Below are positions 10,348 through 21,951 of a stretch of DNA of 64,000 nt, piece after piece; the first letter of the stretch is position 1; each line of letters opens with the position of its first letter. Source of the DNA: Boesenbergia rotunda (taxonomy: Eukaryota > Streptophyta > Magnoliopsida > Zingiberales > Zingiberaceae); contig JAGFNQ010006430.1 of NCBI GenBank assembly GCA_024364735.1, positions 1 to 64,000 on the forward strand, in the 5' to 3' direction. Under the pieces are notes generated by a model that made no database searches, had not been told where the DNA came from, and worked only from the letters and a program-made list of their open reading frames with translations. Position numbers and translations under genes: made by a program.

Positions 10348-13240
10348 ATGTTCTACTCCCACTCGTTGCTGGCGAAGAAGAGTCCTCTTGGGATGGTGTG
10401 GATTGCCGCCCACCTCCAGAAGATGAAGAAGACTCAGGTTGACGGGGTTGACATCCGGTCTTCTGCAGGTTCATCTCCATTTCATTCCATCCTCTAGGGT
10501 TTTTATCGTCCTCAGACCCCATACGGTTCTCTTCTCGATTGTTTAGGTTAGATTTGGTTGTTCAGTCTCGATGGGTTTCTTCGAATCTACATCTTTTGGA
10601 CGTCTATTACGGAGTTTCCTTTCGCTGTCACTGCCCATTCTATTCCTGTCGAGTTGAAGAAATGAATCCTTAAATAACAAGTATCTTTTGCGGTCATTAT
10701 TAATTTTTTGTTCTTATATACAAAGGCAAGATCATATTTTTTATGTGTGTTTTGGTTCGATTTCACTGAAGCTGAATTCTTTATTTACAATATTGTCAAA
10801 AAAATGTCTATATGGATAAATGACCCTGCTGCTGTCTCGAGAGCAAGTTTAAGCACGTTCTATGTTTTTTTTTTTAATTTGACGGAATGGTTACATTGGA
10901 TCAGAAATGTATGTTTGAGTTGGTTATAACGAGGTATTTGATGAAGGATTCATTGATTTTTCTTTCTTTTTTCTGATTTTTCTCTTTGTTTTTTTTAAAA
11001 CATTGTTACAAAATTTTGCATCAGGAAAAGAATGTCTTTTTTCCTTCATAGGATGGCCTGGTCTTATACTTCGGTTTTGTGATGCTTGTTTTTAACTTGT
11101 GTGCTTTGGTAGATGAGATTATGTATCCTCGAGCTCCAATTGCTTTGAGACTGTCAGGGCATCTTCTGGTTGGCCTTGTCAGAATATACTCATGGAAGGT
11201 GAATTATCTGTTCCAAGACTGTAACAGAATGTTGACCAATATAAGGGTGACCGTTGCTTCGATACAAGTCAATTTACCGCCAAATGCAGATAAAGCTCCA
11301 TTTGAGTCTATAACATTACCTGAGACCTTTGACCCTGATGCATTGGAATTAGATGAATTAATCAATCCTACTATGTAATTTTTCACCTTAGATTGTATTG
11401 GGAATTCAAGTGGCTGTTAGCTCTTTATAATTGTTTACTTTGTTCACATATTTTGATAGAGGCCCAGACACTCACCAAAAAGATTATGAGCAAATAACTT
11501 TGGCAGGTTAGTAAACTTTTTTGATTAAAAAAAGGTGATGTGTGAGATAGGAGTTTGCTAACAATGGATTTATTGTACCAGGTGAAGCTTCAGCAGGGCA
11601 AGATCAATATGTAGCGTTCTTCATAGATAAGGTCTCAAATATCTTATGTTTTACATGTATCAATATTTTTATAATTTTAGTAATCTAAATATTTAAACGT
11701 TTATATGGATTCCATGACTTAGGATAACATCACAGACTCATCAGTACAGCCAGAAATTAGAAATGTTGCTGAGCCCATGGAAGAAGAGTAAGGCTTATGT
11801 CAAGTTTCTTACTGAAACACTTTTGCGCACTTTAATAGTGCACTTTGATGCAGTGTATTGCCACCATTTGATGGTGGTCTGGATGCTATTGTCAGCCCAA
11901 CTCTAAATTCTGCATCATTTGAGGGGCCTGGTTCAAATAATCATGGCAATGGCTCTTTTCAAACTTTTGATGTGAACAATAATATTCAAGAATTTCAAGA
12001 AATTGAGGTTTTGCGTCAAAATAACTTAGAGCTTGAGAACCAGTTAGAGTTAGGATAATACTAGTAATGGTGTTGAATTACATGATCATTCTACATCAGT
12101 AACAAAGAGAAAGCAAAGTCTTGATCCAATACTCGAAGATATTTTAGTTTCTGGAGAGGAACCTTTGCCTTCAACATATCATGCGAAACCATCAATGTCT
12201 ACATTTGATTCCAACATTGCTAATAGGGAGATATCTTCTGGTTAGATATTTTTTGTTCTCTGATATATATTTTCCAATTGTTTCAGAGTTGATCAACTTA
12301 ACAATCAATCATGTTCATCAGTGTATGATAATATTATTTGTGATTCATCTTATTCTTTCTGTTTGTTGGTTGTTTGGTAGGTCAAGTCTTGCCTCACTTG
12401 GAGCTGGAGCTTCAACCTTCACCTCCTGTCAGAGAAAAGAAACGAAAGAGAAGATTGAAAAAACATTCATATGATGAGAAAATTGTATTGGCAAATGCGT
12501 AAGTATCACTAAACTTTTTTTACAGAAGAACTTTTATGGTTTGATCTGTAGTATCAACTAACTAATCTTACTATATCACTGTCACTTTATAAACAAATTT
12601 TTTTCCCATAAGGGCAATGCTGCCAGATTGTTAACTTTGTGGATTTTGTAATTTATTTTACTAAAAATTATAAATTACGATGTTTTCTTTTCTCTTTAAT
12701 ATGAGGATCATGTTGCATGAATTTATGCTACAAAGATTAATTATCTTAAAATTTTCTTCCAGATTCCACCTTTTGAAGGTACTTATGTTACTTGTTACAA
12801 TTTGATTGTATACATCATACAAACTGTTTTTTTTAGAGACATGAAAAAGCAACTTGAAGACACTACTAAATTAGTTTGCAAGCGGAGGAAGCTTCCATGT
12901 TCAGCGCTAGATCTTTATAAGTACCATAGTAACCGGCTCAATGATAAAGTATTTCATGAACCATTGTTATCTGGTTAGTTGTCTTCTTTTTTTTTTTGTC
13001 ATTTTTACAATTTTGAATTATAATATGATCCTTAGTTGGAATCAAACATATATGCAGGGATGTGTAGTAATCTCCAGGAGGTTTTTTCTAGATCCTTTCC
13101 TCTTTACAGCAACAATTCTAGCCATATGGACGTTTCATCAGAGCTTGCAAATGAATTACCTCATGTTACCTCAAAGGATCTGCAAGAGCAACAAAATAAT
13201 TTGGATGGGGAGATTGAGCGACATAGTGACAGAAGTATGG
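10348..13240 (+). pseudogene. Captured cohesin subunit gene (SCC1/RAD21, SYN type), N-terminal two thirds
   Basis: Exons read in order along the plus strand. 10348-10468 starts MFYSHSLLAKKSPLGMVWIA. 11113-11374 has RAPIALRLSGHLLVGLVRIY and KVNYLFQDC. Then come 11460-11506 (DYEQITLA), 11582-11631 (YVAFFID), 11723-11787, about 11854-12250 (LPPFDGGLDAIVSP, QEFQEIEVLR), about 12381-12498, about 12837-12974 (KKQLEDTTKLVCKRRKLP) and about 13056-13240. These match the kleisin N-terminal domain and middle of plant SYN proteins, which close the cohesin ring around sister chromatids. The C-terminal winged-helix part that binds SMC1 is absent. A one-base frameshift lies near 12050. Splice sites are mostly GT-AG, so the copy came from genomic DNA. 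Expected activity, if any, is as a transcript or truncated protein. Confidence 0.9.
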
Positions 13241-13749
13241 TACCAGAACAACAGGGCAACCCTAGGCATTTTCCAGTTTAGGGTTTCCGAAATCCTTAAC
13301 GGTTTGCTGATTTTTAATGTTGTGTGCTGATGGTGAAACACAATTTTTAAGCTCATCATTGTTAGGCTGTAGGAGTTGCTGATTTCAAGAAAATTTTCAG
13401 AGTTGTCTCTCTCCCTTTCACGATAATATGCATTCAGGTGCCCTCTCCCTTTACAAGATGATAGTGGCAGATATACTTGAATAATGCAATAATTGCCCAC
13501 TAATCCAAAAGCTTAATCTCTTAGAAAAGGGACATGTTTATTACTTGTATCCTTATACTCTTTATCATGATGTATAATTATTTTGCTTCACCCCTTTTTT
13601 CTGGTTCTTTTCTAATTCTAAGCCATATGCTAAATGATAGATGCATTTAGCTGCAGAAGCATATTGGTTTTGTATGTATTATATGTTTGACCATGATCTT
13701 TCGAGTACTCCTGGATGAAGTCTTAATTCTTGATCTATTATTGTTTCCT
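13241..13749 (+). other. Spacer between the two captured genes
   Basis: This AT-rich, non-coding stretch follows the last cohesin exon. It resembles intron sequence of one or both captured genes; no further exon was recognised. Confidence 0.5.
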
Positions 13750-13754
13750 GTGAA

Positions 13755-15491
13755 GTGTCATCTTGTTTCCAATTGCAATCACCTTCTATATCACCTTGTG
13801 GTTCATTCATTTTGTTGATGGCTTTTTTTCACCAATCTATGCTCAACTTGGGATTAACATATTTGGTACGAAAAATGATTCTCAGAAAGAAAATTTTGGA
13901 TTATCTTCCTAGATTATTCCTTTCAGTATCCATTATTTAAGAGCATGCATGTTTTGGCAGATTAGTATAACTTTTTGTAATCTTCTCACTACTCCCCTGC
14001 TTTATAGTGCTTACATTTCAGGCAAATTCATGCCCATGTATCATTCCTGAACGTGGATAATAGCCATCGTTAGGATTCAAAAAGCATTTTATTACTGCAT
14101 CACATAATTTATCAACATTTATTACTACCGTGGATAAAGATAAGTGCTCTGCTGTGTGTGTGTGTGTTAGCTTAAAAGATCCTTTGCGCCTTGTTATCTT
14201 AATTCATCAGTTGGTTTACTTAAATGGAATTTTCTTTTTTGTAGGACTTGGTTTTGTGACTTCCATAACATTCATCTTCCTGGTTGGAGTGTTCATGTCA
14301 TCATGGCTAGGGGCATCTGTCCTCAGTCTCGGTGAATGGATTATCAAGCGCATGCCTTTTGTTCGGCATATCTACAACGCTTCTAAGCAAATTAGTTCTG
14401 CTGTATCACCTGGTATTTTATACTAGTCTTTTTTTGGTTCTCTATCAGATGTTATTAATGCATAATCTATGTTCCCTTTTTGTAGACCAGAATAAACAAG
14501 CCTTTAAAGAAGTTGCCATTATCAGGCATCCTCGAGTTGGTGAATATGCCTTTGGATTTATCACTTCAACTGTTCTTCTTCAGGTCCATTATTGCCATGA
14601 ATGCTTAGTTTTGATATTTGTTCTAAAAAAGTCTGCTCATATTCTCTTGGTGCAAATTTATGCACCTCTATTTAGGAGTAGAAAAATATCAGCGTTATCA
14701 CTACAGATCAGGTGGCATATATGGGAATAAATTAAATCAGTCAGGCTTAGCTAATTGTCATTCTGTCTGGTTATTTATTTAAAAATACGGTCAAATTAGT
14801 AGAACGGCAGCATGAAAATGAATGGTTGACAAAACATACATGGTAGAGAAAGGAGCGAAGGAAGAAAAGTGAAAAACTAGCCGAGTGTGTGTGTGGAACA
14901 GAAATGCCAATATCAGTACCGGTTGAAGCATCATTAAAGTATCTAATGCCCATAATTATGTATTGTTTGTGCTCAAATCTGTAGTTTTGGCAATTCTGAA
15001 GTTCTTTAGCTGTCGCATTAGACATGCAAGTCATTTGAGCATTTTATTAGTCTCTCGGTATCATTCATTTCTTTATCATGTTCTTCCCCTCATAAAAAAT
15101 AAAAATTGTTCATTTTTTTTATATCACATATTTCCCCATTATGCAACAGAGCTGCAATGGTGAGGAGGAACTCTGCTGTGTCTATGTTCCGACAAACCAT
15201 CTCTACATTGGAGATATTTTTCTGGTCAATTCCAGTGATGTCATAAGACCAAATCTCTCCGTCCGTGAAGGAATTGGTAAACCACAGCCCTTCCACCATT
15301 TTTTTTTGTAGTAACTCAGCTCCGGAAAAGCTAATTCCGCGAACAAAACATCCTTTGAACTCATCCTTATTAACTCAAATCCATGGTTACTTGCAGAGAT
15401 TGTGGTCTCAGGTGGCATGTCAATGCCTCAAATTATAACCACACTGCATGAAGGCCCAGCACTCAATCGAAGCAGAACCAGCAGAAGTTGA
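13755..15491 (+). pseudogene. Captured COV1-like membrane protein gene (DUF502), 3' part
   Basis: Five exons match the CONTINUOUS VASCULAR RING/LIKE-COV family. 13755-13865 has FPIAITFYITLWFIHFVDGF and YAQLGINIFG. 14245-14412 has LGFVTSITFIFLVGVF and LGEWIIKRMPFVRHIYNASK. 14486-14583 has QAFKEVAIIRHPRVGEYAFG. 15150-15275 has EEELCCVYVPTNHLYIGDIF. 15397-15491 has EIVVSGGMSMPQI and its own stop codon. Donor and acceptor sites are kept and the coding frame is clean in the exons I checked. The N-terminal exon(s) are missing. Family members are small plant transmembrane proteins linked to vascular patterning. The fragment directly precedes the element's 3' terminal repeat. Confidence 0.92.
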
Positions 15492-15507
15492 TACCAAATG
15501 CCTCAAA

Positions 15508-15952
15508 TTATTATAAGTGAATTTTGTAAACTATTATCAGTGTAAATTGTGAATATTATCAATTGTGAATAAAAATGCTTGTAAATTGTGAATATTGTAA
15601 ATTGTGAATATTATCAATTGTGAATATTATAAATTGTGAAAAACACTGCCTATTAAAAAGACAACGCTTTTTAAGTAACAATACACAACACGATTTTTGC
15701 GTTGTCTTTGTGCCAAACCACAACGCTTTTTCCGCGTTGTCTTTGATACCCGACTTTTAACAACAGCGTCAATAACAACGCTTTTTAAAACCCAATAGAC
15801 AACGTGAAAAAAGCGTTGTCTTTGCTCCAAACCACAACGCGGAAAAAGCGTTGTCGTAGATATACTTTCTACAACGGCTTCATCAACAACGCTTTTTAAG
15901 CATTAACGACAACGCGGAAAAAGCGTTGTTGTTTAACTTTTTTCTTGTAGTG
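15508..15952 (+). repeat. 3' terminal region of CACTA 1
   Basis: It begins with short AT-rich repeats (GTGAATATTAT-like) and then has six or more copies of ACAACGC(TTTTT) and AAAAAGCGTTGTC in both orientations, ending TTCTTGTAGTG. CACTA 2 has the same region at 26636-27030, about 50 bp shorter because of small internal deletions. Confidence 0.9.
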
Positions 15953-15955
15953 CCT

Positions 15956-17080
15956 AACTATCCAAGACACGTGTTCAAATTAAGGAAAGACTTATATGGA
16001 TTGAAACAAGCTCCCCAGGCTTGGTATGAGAGGCTTTCCTCATTTTTAGTGTCTAAGGGGTTTAGGAGAGGAACAATTGACCCGACATTGTTCCTAAAAT
16101 CTAAGAATAAGGATATATTTGTTGCACAAGTCTATGTAGACGATATCATTTTTGGGTCAACAAATAATGACTTCCTACAAGAATTCATCAAGTGTATGGA
16201 AGATGAATTTGAGATGAGTCTTGTAGGAGAGTTAACCTTTTTCTTAGGCCTTCAAGTTAAGCAAACTAATGAAGGTACACATGTATTTCAAACCAAATAT
16301 GCTAAGGAGATGTTAAAGAAATTTGGTTTAGAAAATGCTAAGGAAGCATCTACATCCATAGGAACTAATGTGAAAATGGATAGTGACATTGAAGGCAAAA
16401 TGGTAGACTCTAAACACTATAGGAGCATGATTGCTAGCCTCCTATACCTAACCGCTAGTAGACCTGACATACTTTTTGCGGTATGTATGTGTGCAAGGTA
16501 CCAATCGTGTGCCAAAGAGTCCCATTTGGTTGTAGTCAAGAGGATCCTAAGGTATGTGAAAGGGACCCTAAAAGTCGGACTTTGGTATCCTAGAACCCCT
16601 AATGTTGACCTAATTGGATACACCGACTCGAACTATGCGGGTTGTAAGTTAGATAGGAAGAGTACAAGTGGAGGGTGTCAATTCCTTGGGTCTTCTTTAG
16701 TTAGTTGGAGTAGTAGGAAACAACTATGCGTTCCCCTATCAACAACGGAGGTAGAATATGTGGCAATGGGTGGGTGTGTTTCCCAACTCCTTTGGATCAT
16801 GCACACCTTAGAGGACTATGAGCTATATTACACCAAGGTCAAAGTCTTGTGTGATAATGTAAGCACAATCAATTTAACTAAAAATCCGGTTCATCATTCT
16901 AGGACAAAACACATTGAAGTGAAACATCCCTTCATTATAGACCATGTGGCAAGGGGAGACATAGAACTACACTATGTTGAATCAAAGTCGAACCTAGCCG
17001 ACATCTTTACCAAGCCTCTTCCCGAATCGGAGTTTACATCCTTAAGAAGAGGTCTTGGAATGTGTTTTGTGGAGGTATAG
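15956..17080 (+). pseudogene. Copia reverse transcriptase (C-terminal half) and RNase H of element A
   Basis: Coding resumes after the CACTA with [20 protein letters not shown] and continues through the catalytic VYVDDIIFGSTN box, FFLGLQVKQTNEGTHVFQTK, and the copia RNase H region (VDLIGYTDSNYAGCKLDRKS; STTEVEYVAMGGCVSQLLWI; HIEVKHPFIIDHV; LADIFTKPLPESEF) to a stop at 17078-17080. This half has no internal stop. Together with 9070-9705 it makes one RT gene interrupted by CACTA 1. Confidence 0.95.
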
Positions 17081-18039
17081 AATGAACTTGGAGACATTAG
17101 CTTTGAAAAAGGATGCTTGATCCATTAGGGTGATACATTTGGCTCACTTGTGCTTGTGGCACATTGTTGAACCATTAAAAGTATCAAAATATCAAAACTA
17201 TACCAACTATGGGGGAGGCAAGTCTTTAATCAATGGACACTTTGCCAAAGATCATAGTTGGACATTTTAAAACTTTGAAAACCATTTTATGTTTTACATA
17301 CTTTGTCATGTCTTTCAAAGTCATATGATTGCAAATTTGGTTTCAAAGTTTGATACAAAATGTAGTGATTTTCAAAACCTTTGGATTTTTATCAAAAGTC
17401 ATGCATGTTTGAAATTTTATATGGTTTAATATTTTTCCCTGATAGAGTATAACATTTCAAACATGTATGCAAAATTTTACAATTTTTGAAATTTTCTGGA
17501 ATTTTCTAGGAGTTTCTGAAATTCGACAGAAAACCTGAAAAATCAGACTGATAGCGTATCAGTCGACTGCCCTATGGGCAGTCGACTGGCACGCCTGTTT
17601 TTCAGCAACTGTGAGAAATTTTAGAAATCAATAATTCTCACATTTGATGTCGTAAAGTTTGGTTGCTTGAGGCAATCATTTTGATGGTGTCAAAGGGGGA
17701 GAATAGGTAGTTTAAGTTAGAATTTTAACTTAAAATGGATGATTTTAGGTATTTTGTCTAACTTAGACCTTGAAAGGTTAGAATTTGGAGAGAAGACATG
17801 GATTAAGGGGGAGGTACCTCTTAGGTTCGAATATGTCTTACATTTTGATGTTGATTAAGTGGAAACTTAACTTGGAACGTGATTAGAATTGAAACTGTGG
17901 AGAAGACATAGGTTAAGGGGGAGGTTACCTCTTAGGGATATTATGTCTCATAATGTTGCAATTGCAATCTTTTGTTATTGCTATTGTTGTTATTTATCTC
18001 TAACTTAAACATATTGTCACACATCAAAAAGGGGGAGAT
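17081..18039 (+). other. 3' non-coding region of element A with repeated polypurine tracts
   Basis: Purine tracts occur near 17694 (AAAGGGGGAGAA), 17797 (AAGGGGGAGG), 17915 (AAGGGGGAGG) and immediately before the LTR at 18026-18039 (AAAAAGGGGGAGAT). Several tracts upstream of the 3' LTR are a known Sirevirus trait. A CAGTCGACTG pair lies at about 17551-17588, the same motif as in the LTR. Confidence 0.85.
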
Positions 18040-18989
18040 TGTTGAGGCAATCGACCCTTAAATGATTGGAAGATCATGGTTTTGATGTGTGGGCGAATAG
18101 GTTTAAAGTTAGAGTGTTATGTTGTATTTGATTTGTGTGATTGAGTTTGCAGGACTTGGAGAATCACACTTGGTGGACCTATTCGAGGGACGAGAGCCGA
18201 GGGAGGAGAGCTCCAAGGGCAAGCCAGGAAGTGGACTTCAAAGGGCACACGTGAAGGGTGACATGGAGGCAAGCCAAGGGAAGGCTTACGTGCGCATCCG
18301 AGGGACGATAGCCAGAGGAAGAGGACTTCAATGGGCGAGCCAAGGGAGCAAACCTGAAGGCACACGCGAAGGAGAAGGTTTGGAGTGGCTGGAGCTGAGC
18401 TGGGAGGCAAGGCAGTCGACTGGCCCAGAGGCAGTCGACTGCCAAAACCCACAGAAAGTTCGCAGCTTCGGATCAGTCGACTGGCCTTGTGGCAATAGAC
18501 TGGTATACCCCAAAACTAGTCGTTGGCTAGCTGTTGGCTAGCCGTTGGCCGGCATTTAATGCCGGGCCAGTCGACTGCCCTCGAGGCAGTCGACTGGTGC
18601 GGGTCTGGACAGACTGCGAATATGTCCTTTTCACCTATAAAAGGAGCTCCTCGTTACACGTGTATGTACAGTTCCGTACAGTAACGAAGTGCTGCCCAAT
18701 TGTAGAGTGATCTTTGCTTCCTCCATCATATTTCTACATCTGTAAAGAGGAAGCTTTTGCTGTAAAGGTTTCTCCACCTCAAGGAGGCTTTTCGATAGTG
18801 AAAAGTGGTGCTCGTAGCATGGATCCTTGGATTAGTCACCCATCTGGGTGGATACCAAGTAAAAGAACTTTCTTAGCATTGTTATTTCTTTTGCATATTA
18901 TTTCCGCTGCGCTAACAACTTTGTAGAGATCAAAACGATCAAAGAAAGTGCATTCACCCCCCCCTCTGCACGCCTACACCGATCCTTCA
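18040..18989 (+). repeat. 3' LTR of element A
   Basis: It is a 950-bp copy of the 5' LTR, starting TGTTGAGG and ending CTTCA, with the target duplication CCTAA right after. The palindrome pairs lie at about 18412-18597; one site has decayed to CAATAGACTG. The TATA box is at 18636. Confidence 0.95.
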
Positions 18990-18994
18990 CCTAA

Positions 18995-19080
18995 TTCCCC
19001 TATGATTCTGAAATTTGAGAATATTGACTTCAAATCTCTAAACATAAAATCGGGTTGTCAAACAACAAAAAGGGGGAGAT
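18995..19080 (+). other. Element C 3' end with polypurine tract
   Basis: Short non-coding sequence ending AAAAAGGGGGAGAT directly before the LTR of element C. It is the continuation of 4836-5069 across the insertion of element A. Confidence 0.75.
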
Positions 19081-19210
19081 TGTTGATGCAGTCTGACCCT
19101 GATTGTTATTTTGGTGTTGACACCGATTTTAGTTTAGGTTGATGATTATGATTATGATTAAGTCCTGGTCGTGGACTAGGCATACCTAGTGGGATTAGGT
19201 TTGATGAAAT

Positions 19211-19636
19211 CCTAACTTGGAGGGTTAGGTGTGAGAAAATCCTAGCTTGGAGGGCTAGGTGTGGAAAAATCCTAACCTGGAGGGTTGGGTGTGGGAAATC
19301 CTAGCTTGGAGGGCTAGGTGTGGAAAAGTCCTAACCTGGAGGGTTAGGTGTGGAAAATCCTAACTTGGAGGGCTAGGTGTGAAAAGTCCTAACTTGGAGG
19401 GTTAGGTGTGAAAAAGTCCTGGCTTGGAGGGTCAGGTCCTAGCCTGGAGGGCTAGGTTGATGAAATCCCGGCTTGGAGGGCCAGGTCCTAGCTTGAAGGG
19501 CTAGGTTGATGAAATCCTGGCTTGGAGGGTCAGGTCCTAGCTTGGAGGGCTAGGTTGGATGAAATCCTGGCTTGGAGGGTCAGGTCCTAGCTTGGAGGGC
19601 TGGGTTGGATGAAATCCTAGCTTGGAGGGCTAGGTT
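19211..19636. repeat. Array of 16 short hairpins (CCTARC-TTGGAGG-GYTAGG)
   Basis: Sixteen units, each of two inverted 6-nt arms around a near-constant TTGGAGG loop. The spacing is about 20-30 bp. Arms vary in a matched way: CCTAAC with GTTAGG, CCTAGC with GCTAGG, CCTGGC with GTCAGG (one G:U pair). A few units mismatch (unit 6 CCTAAC/GCTAGG, unit 10 CCCGGC/GCCAGG). Confidence 0.9.
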
Positions 19637-19647
19637 GGAGTCCCTGG

Positions 19648-20280
19648 ATCGGTCTGGTAACCGATCAGGGAAGTTGGCACGGTGCTCCTTCGTGGATCGG
19701 TCTGGTGACCGATCCAGCGATGACTGATCGATCTGGTGACCGATCAAGGAGTATGCGTTTCACTCACTGCATGGCTCCTGATCGGTCTTGTGACCGATCA
19801 GGGAGCCCACAGGTGGGTTGAGTTCCCCTACTGCTCTGCTCCTGATCGGTCTGGTGACCGATCAGGGAGCATCCAGTAGGTTTTTTGGAACCTCACTGAT
19901 CTGCTCCTGATCGGTCTGGTAACCGATCTGGAACACTGTTCAGACCATTCTGGAGAACGATCAAGTGTCGCGAGTTCCTCACTATGACCGATCAGGATGG
20001 AGCCTGATCGGTCTGAGCATGCCCTGATCGGTCTGGTGACCGATCAGGAGGGTTGGACTGCGAAGCTCAGAAATTGCCCGGCAAAGGGGGGGATCGATCT
20101 GGTGATCGATCCACAACCTGTGATCGGTCTGGTGATCGGTCCAGGAGAGTCCCAGAGAAATCACGATTTCTGATTGAGCGTTGGGGACCAATCAGGATGG
20201 AGCCTGATCGGTCTGAGCCCACCCTGATCGGTCTGGTGACCGATCAGGTGGCTCTCTGATCGGTCCGGTGACCGATCACT
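19648..20280. repeat. Array of GATCGGT-CTGGTG-ACCGATC hairpins
   Basis: About eleven copies of GATCGGT, loop CTGGTG, ACCGATC, spread over 630 bp. One copy near 20092 reads GATCGAT/ATCGATC: both arms changed together. Others are half-sites followed by GAGC instead of the loop. Confidence 0.9.
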
Positions 20281-21651
20281 TTAATTCAAAATGCACTATC
20301 AGATGCTCTGATCGCGTCTGAATACATCTAATTCTCTGCACTTAATCTCTGATACTTGATTCTATGCTTGATATGCTGTGCTAATGCTTTGATTAAGTGT
20401 GCAGGTGATAGGGATGGATTCAAACACTCAAGGAGAGTCAATGGAAGCCTTTCCTTGGAGCAAGTTTGTCCATTTGCCATCTCAGGTTGCAATGGCTAGA
20501 GCTGCTGACTGGAGCTGCTGACTGGAGCTTGGCTGAGGGAAGCTCAGGGAGTCCAGGGAGAGCTCAGTGGTAGCTGGCATTGGCAGGTGAGCAGCTGGAG
20601 GCTGCAGTGAGGTGGTGACCTGGCGATAGTGGAGAAGACTTAAGCTGCGTAGCAGAGAAGGGCTGTAGAGACTTCTCGCTAGAGCTTGCTACGAACACTT
20701 CTTGCTGCGTGCTTGTGCTATCTGTTGTTCCATCATCTTGAGCAAGCAACTGTGACCCTTGAAGCAACCTTCTGTTACATCGGCACTTGGGAGAAGAGAA
20801 ACAAAAACCTTGAGTCCATCAGCGAGAAGACACGAAGAGGAGAGTCTTGCGTGAGATCTGCGCTGGGTGGAGCTCAGAGAAGTTTGCTTGTGTTCTTGTG
20901 GTTCTAAGTGCTAAGTAAGATCCTTCTTGTGTTTCCTATACTTTATACTTCATCATCTTGAAACTCTGTGGAGTGATTACTCCACCGAGAAGGAGGTTGC
21001 TTACTATCCGGATTTTCTGGGGCTTGATCTGCCGACGATCAAGGGATCGCCCACCTTAAGGGCACGCAAAGGAGTAGGGGCAAGTTATCCTCGAACCTTG
21101 TAAATCCTCTTGTTAGCGTTTTTGTGTTTGTACTTAATTTAGGGTTTAGTTTTCTGCAACTCTGTTTTTCTTGTGCTTCCGCTGTGCTACTAACATTTGA
21201 GGTGCAGAAAGTTGAAAAGAGCTAAATCTCAAGTGTCTGGCTACATTCACCCCCCCCCCCCCTCTCTAGCCATCCTATTGGGACCGGGTGCATGTTGACA
21301 TGGATGCGGGTTCGTAATTTTAAAATTAATTACGTGCAGCGGAATGTTTAGCATAAATAATTTCTCTAATTATTTAACCACACATCTAAGCATGCAATTT
21401 TATCTTGTATCACTACAAGAATTTTTGCAATCAACAACGCCCAATCGACAACGTTTTTTAAAAAAAAAGTTGTCTTTTTTTGTTTTACAACGTTTTTAGT
21501 GAAAAGCGTTGTCTATGTGTTTTACTTTTTAATAACGACAACGTTTTATAATGATGCGATGTGCTTAGTGTTGTGGTTTCGGATGAAAGACAACGCTGTT
21601 ACCAAAGCGTTTTTTAAAAGCGTTGTCGTATTTCCCGCTAAAATAAAAAAC

Positions 21652-21951
21652 ACATCCCCTCCCTCCACCTCGCTCATTGCCAACCCTCGGCGGCTCGCGA
21701 AAAATCTCTCCGCGCTTCTTTTCTCCGCGAAATATCTCCCTCCACCTCCCTCCACCTCCCTCATTGCCACCTCCCTCATCCTCTCCTCTCCACGAAATCG
21801 ACATTGTGTACGATCTGGTGAACATACATCTTCTCCTAGCTCACCACCAAGAAGTATCCTCCACGAGCTCTTCGTCCGTCGAGTGGAAACTGAACCCCAG
21901 CGGCAGCATCACGACGCTCGCCACTACCCTCTCCATCTCTCTCTCGCAGTC
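21652..21951 (+). promoter_or_regulatory. Leader of CACTA 2 shared with CACTA 1
   Basis: Near-identical to 9946-10239 apart from a 12-bp repeat difference (CTCCCTCCAC) and small changes. Homology stops at CTCTCTCGCAG, the same place as in CACTA 1, after which RBR-gene 5' sequence starts. Confidence 0.6.

Larger units (their letters stand above)
9706..15952 (+). mobile_element. Pack-type CACTA transposon 1 carrying cohesin and COV1-like gene pieces
   Basis: The element starts CACTACAAGAA and ends TTCTTGTAGTG, the inverted ends of the CACTA (En/Spm) superfamily, and is flanked by the 3-bp target duplication CCT (9703-9705, 15953-15955). Element B has the uninterrupted site at 32796-32806, proving insertion into the RT gene of A. 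No transposase was found in its 6.2 kb. The interior carries exons of two host genes, a SCC1/RAD21-type cohesin subunit and a COV1-like membrane protein, both on the plus strand with intron-exon structure kept. Its first ~540 bp and last ~440 bp match CACTA 2 (21411-27030), while the middles differ. Confidence 0.95.
5070..18989 (+). mobile_element. Complete Sirevirus-like Ty1/copia retrotransposon A, split by a CACTA element
   Basis: Both LTRs (5070-6021 and 18040-18989), the primer site, gag, protease, integrase, RT-RNase H and polypurine tract are present in order. A perfect 5-bp target duplication CCTAA (5065-5069 and 18990-18994) flanks it. Without the nested CACTA (9706-15952 plus one TSD) it would be about 7.7 kb. 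Order PR-IN-RT-RH marks Ty1/copia; the repeated GGGGGAG tracts and gag type suggest the Sirevirus lineage. Premature stops make it non-autonomous now. Confidence 0.95.
19081..21292 (+). repeat. LTR of Sirevirus-like element C (about 2.2 kb)
   Basis: It starts TGTTGATGCAGTCTGACC immediately after a polypurine tract. It contains two hairpin arrays and ends in the C-run plus CTCTCTAGCCATCC context seen at other copia LTR ends. A second copy of its 3' part is at 42668-43002. The exact right end is uncertain because LTR X follows. ORFs at 19982-20907 are low-complexity frames over the arrays. Confidence 0.75.

Noticed and set aside
19211..20280. CRISPR-like regular repeats
   Set aside because: The units are inverted hairpins without unique equal-length spacers, inside a plant LTR retrotransposon.
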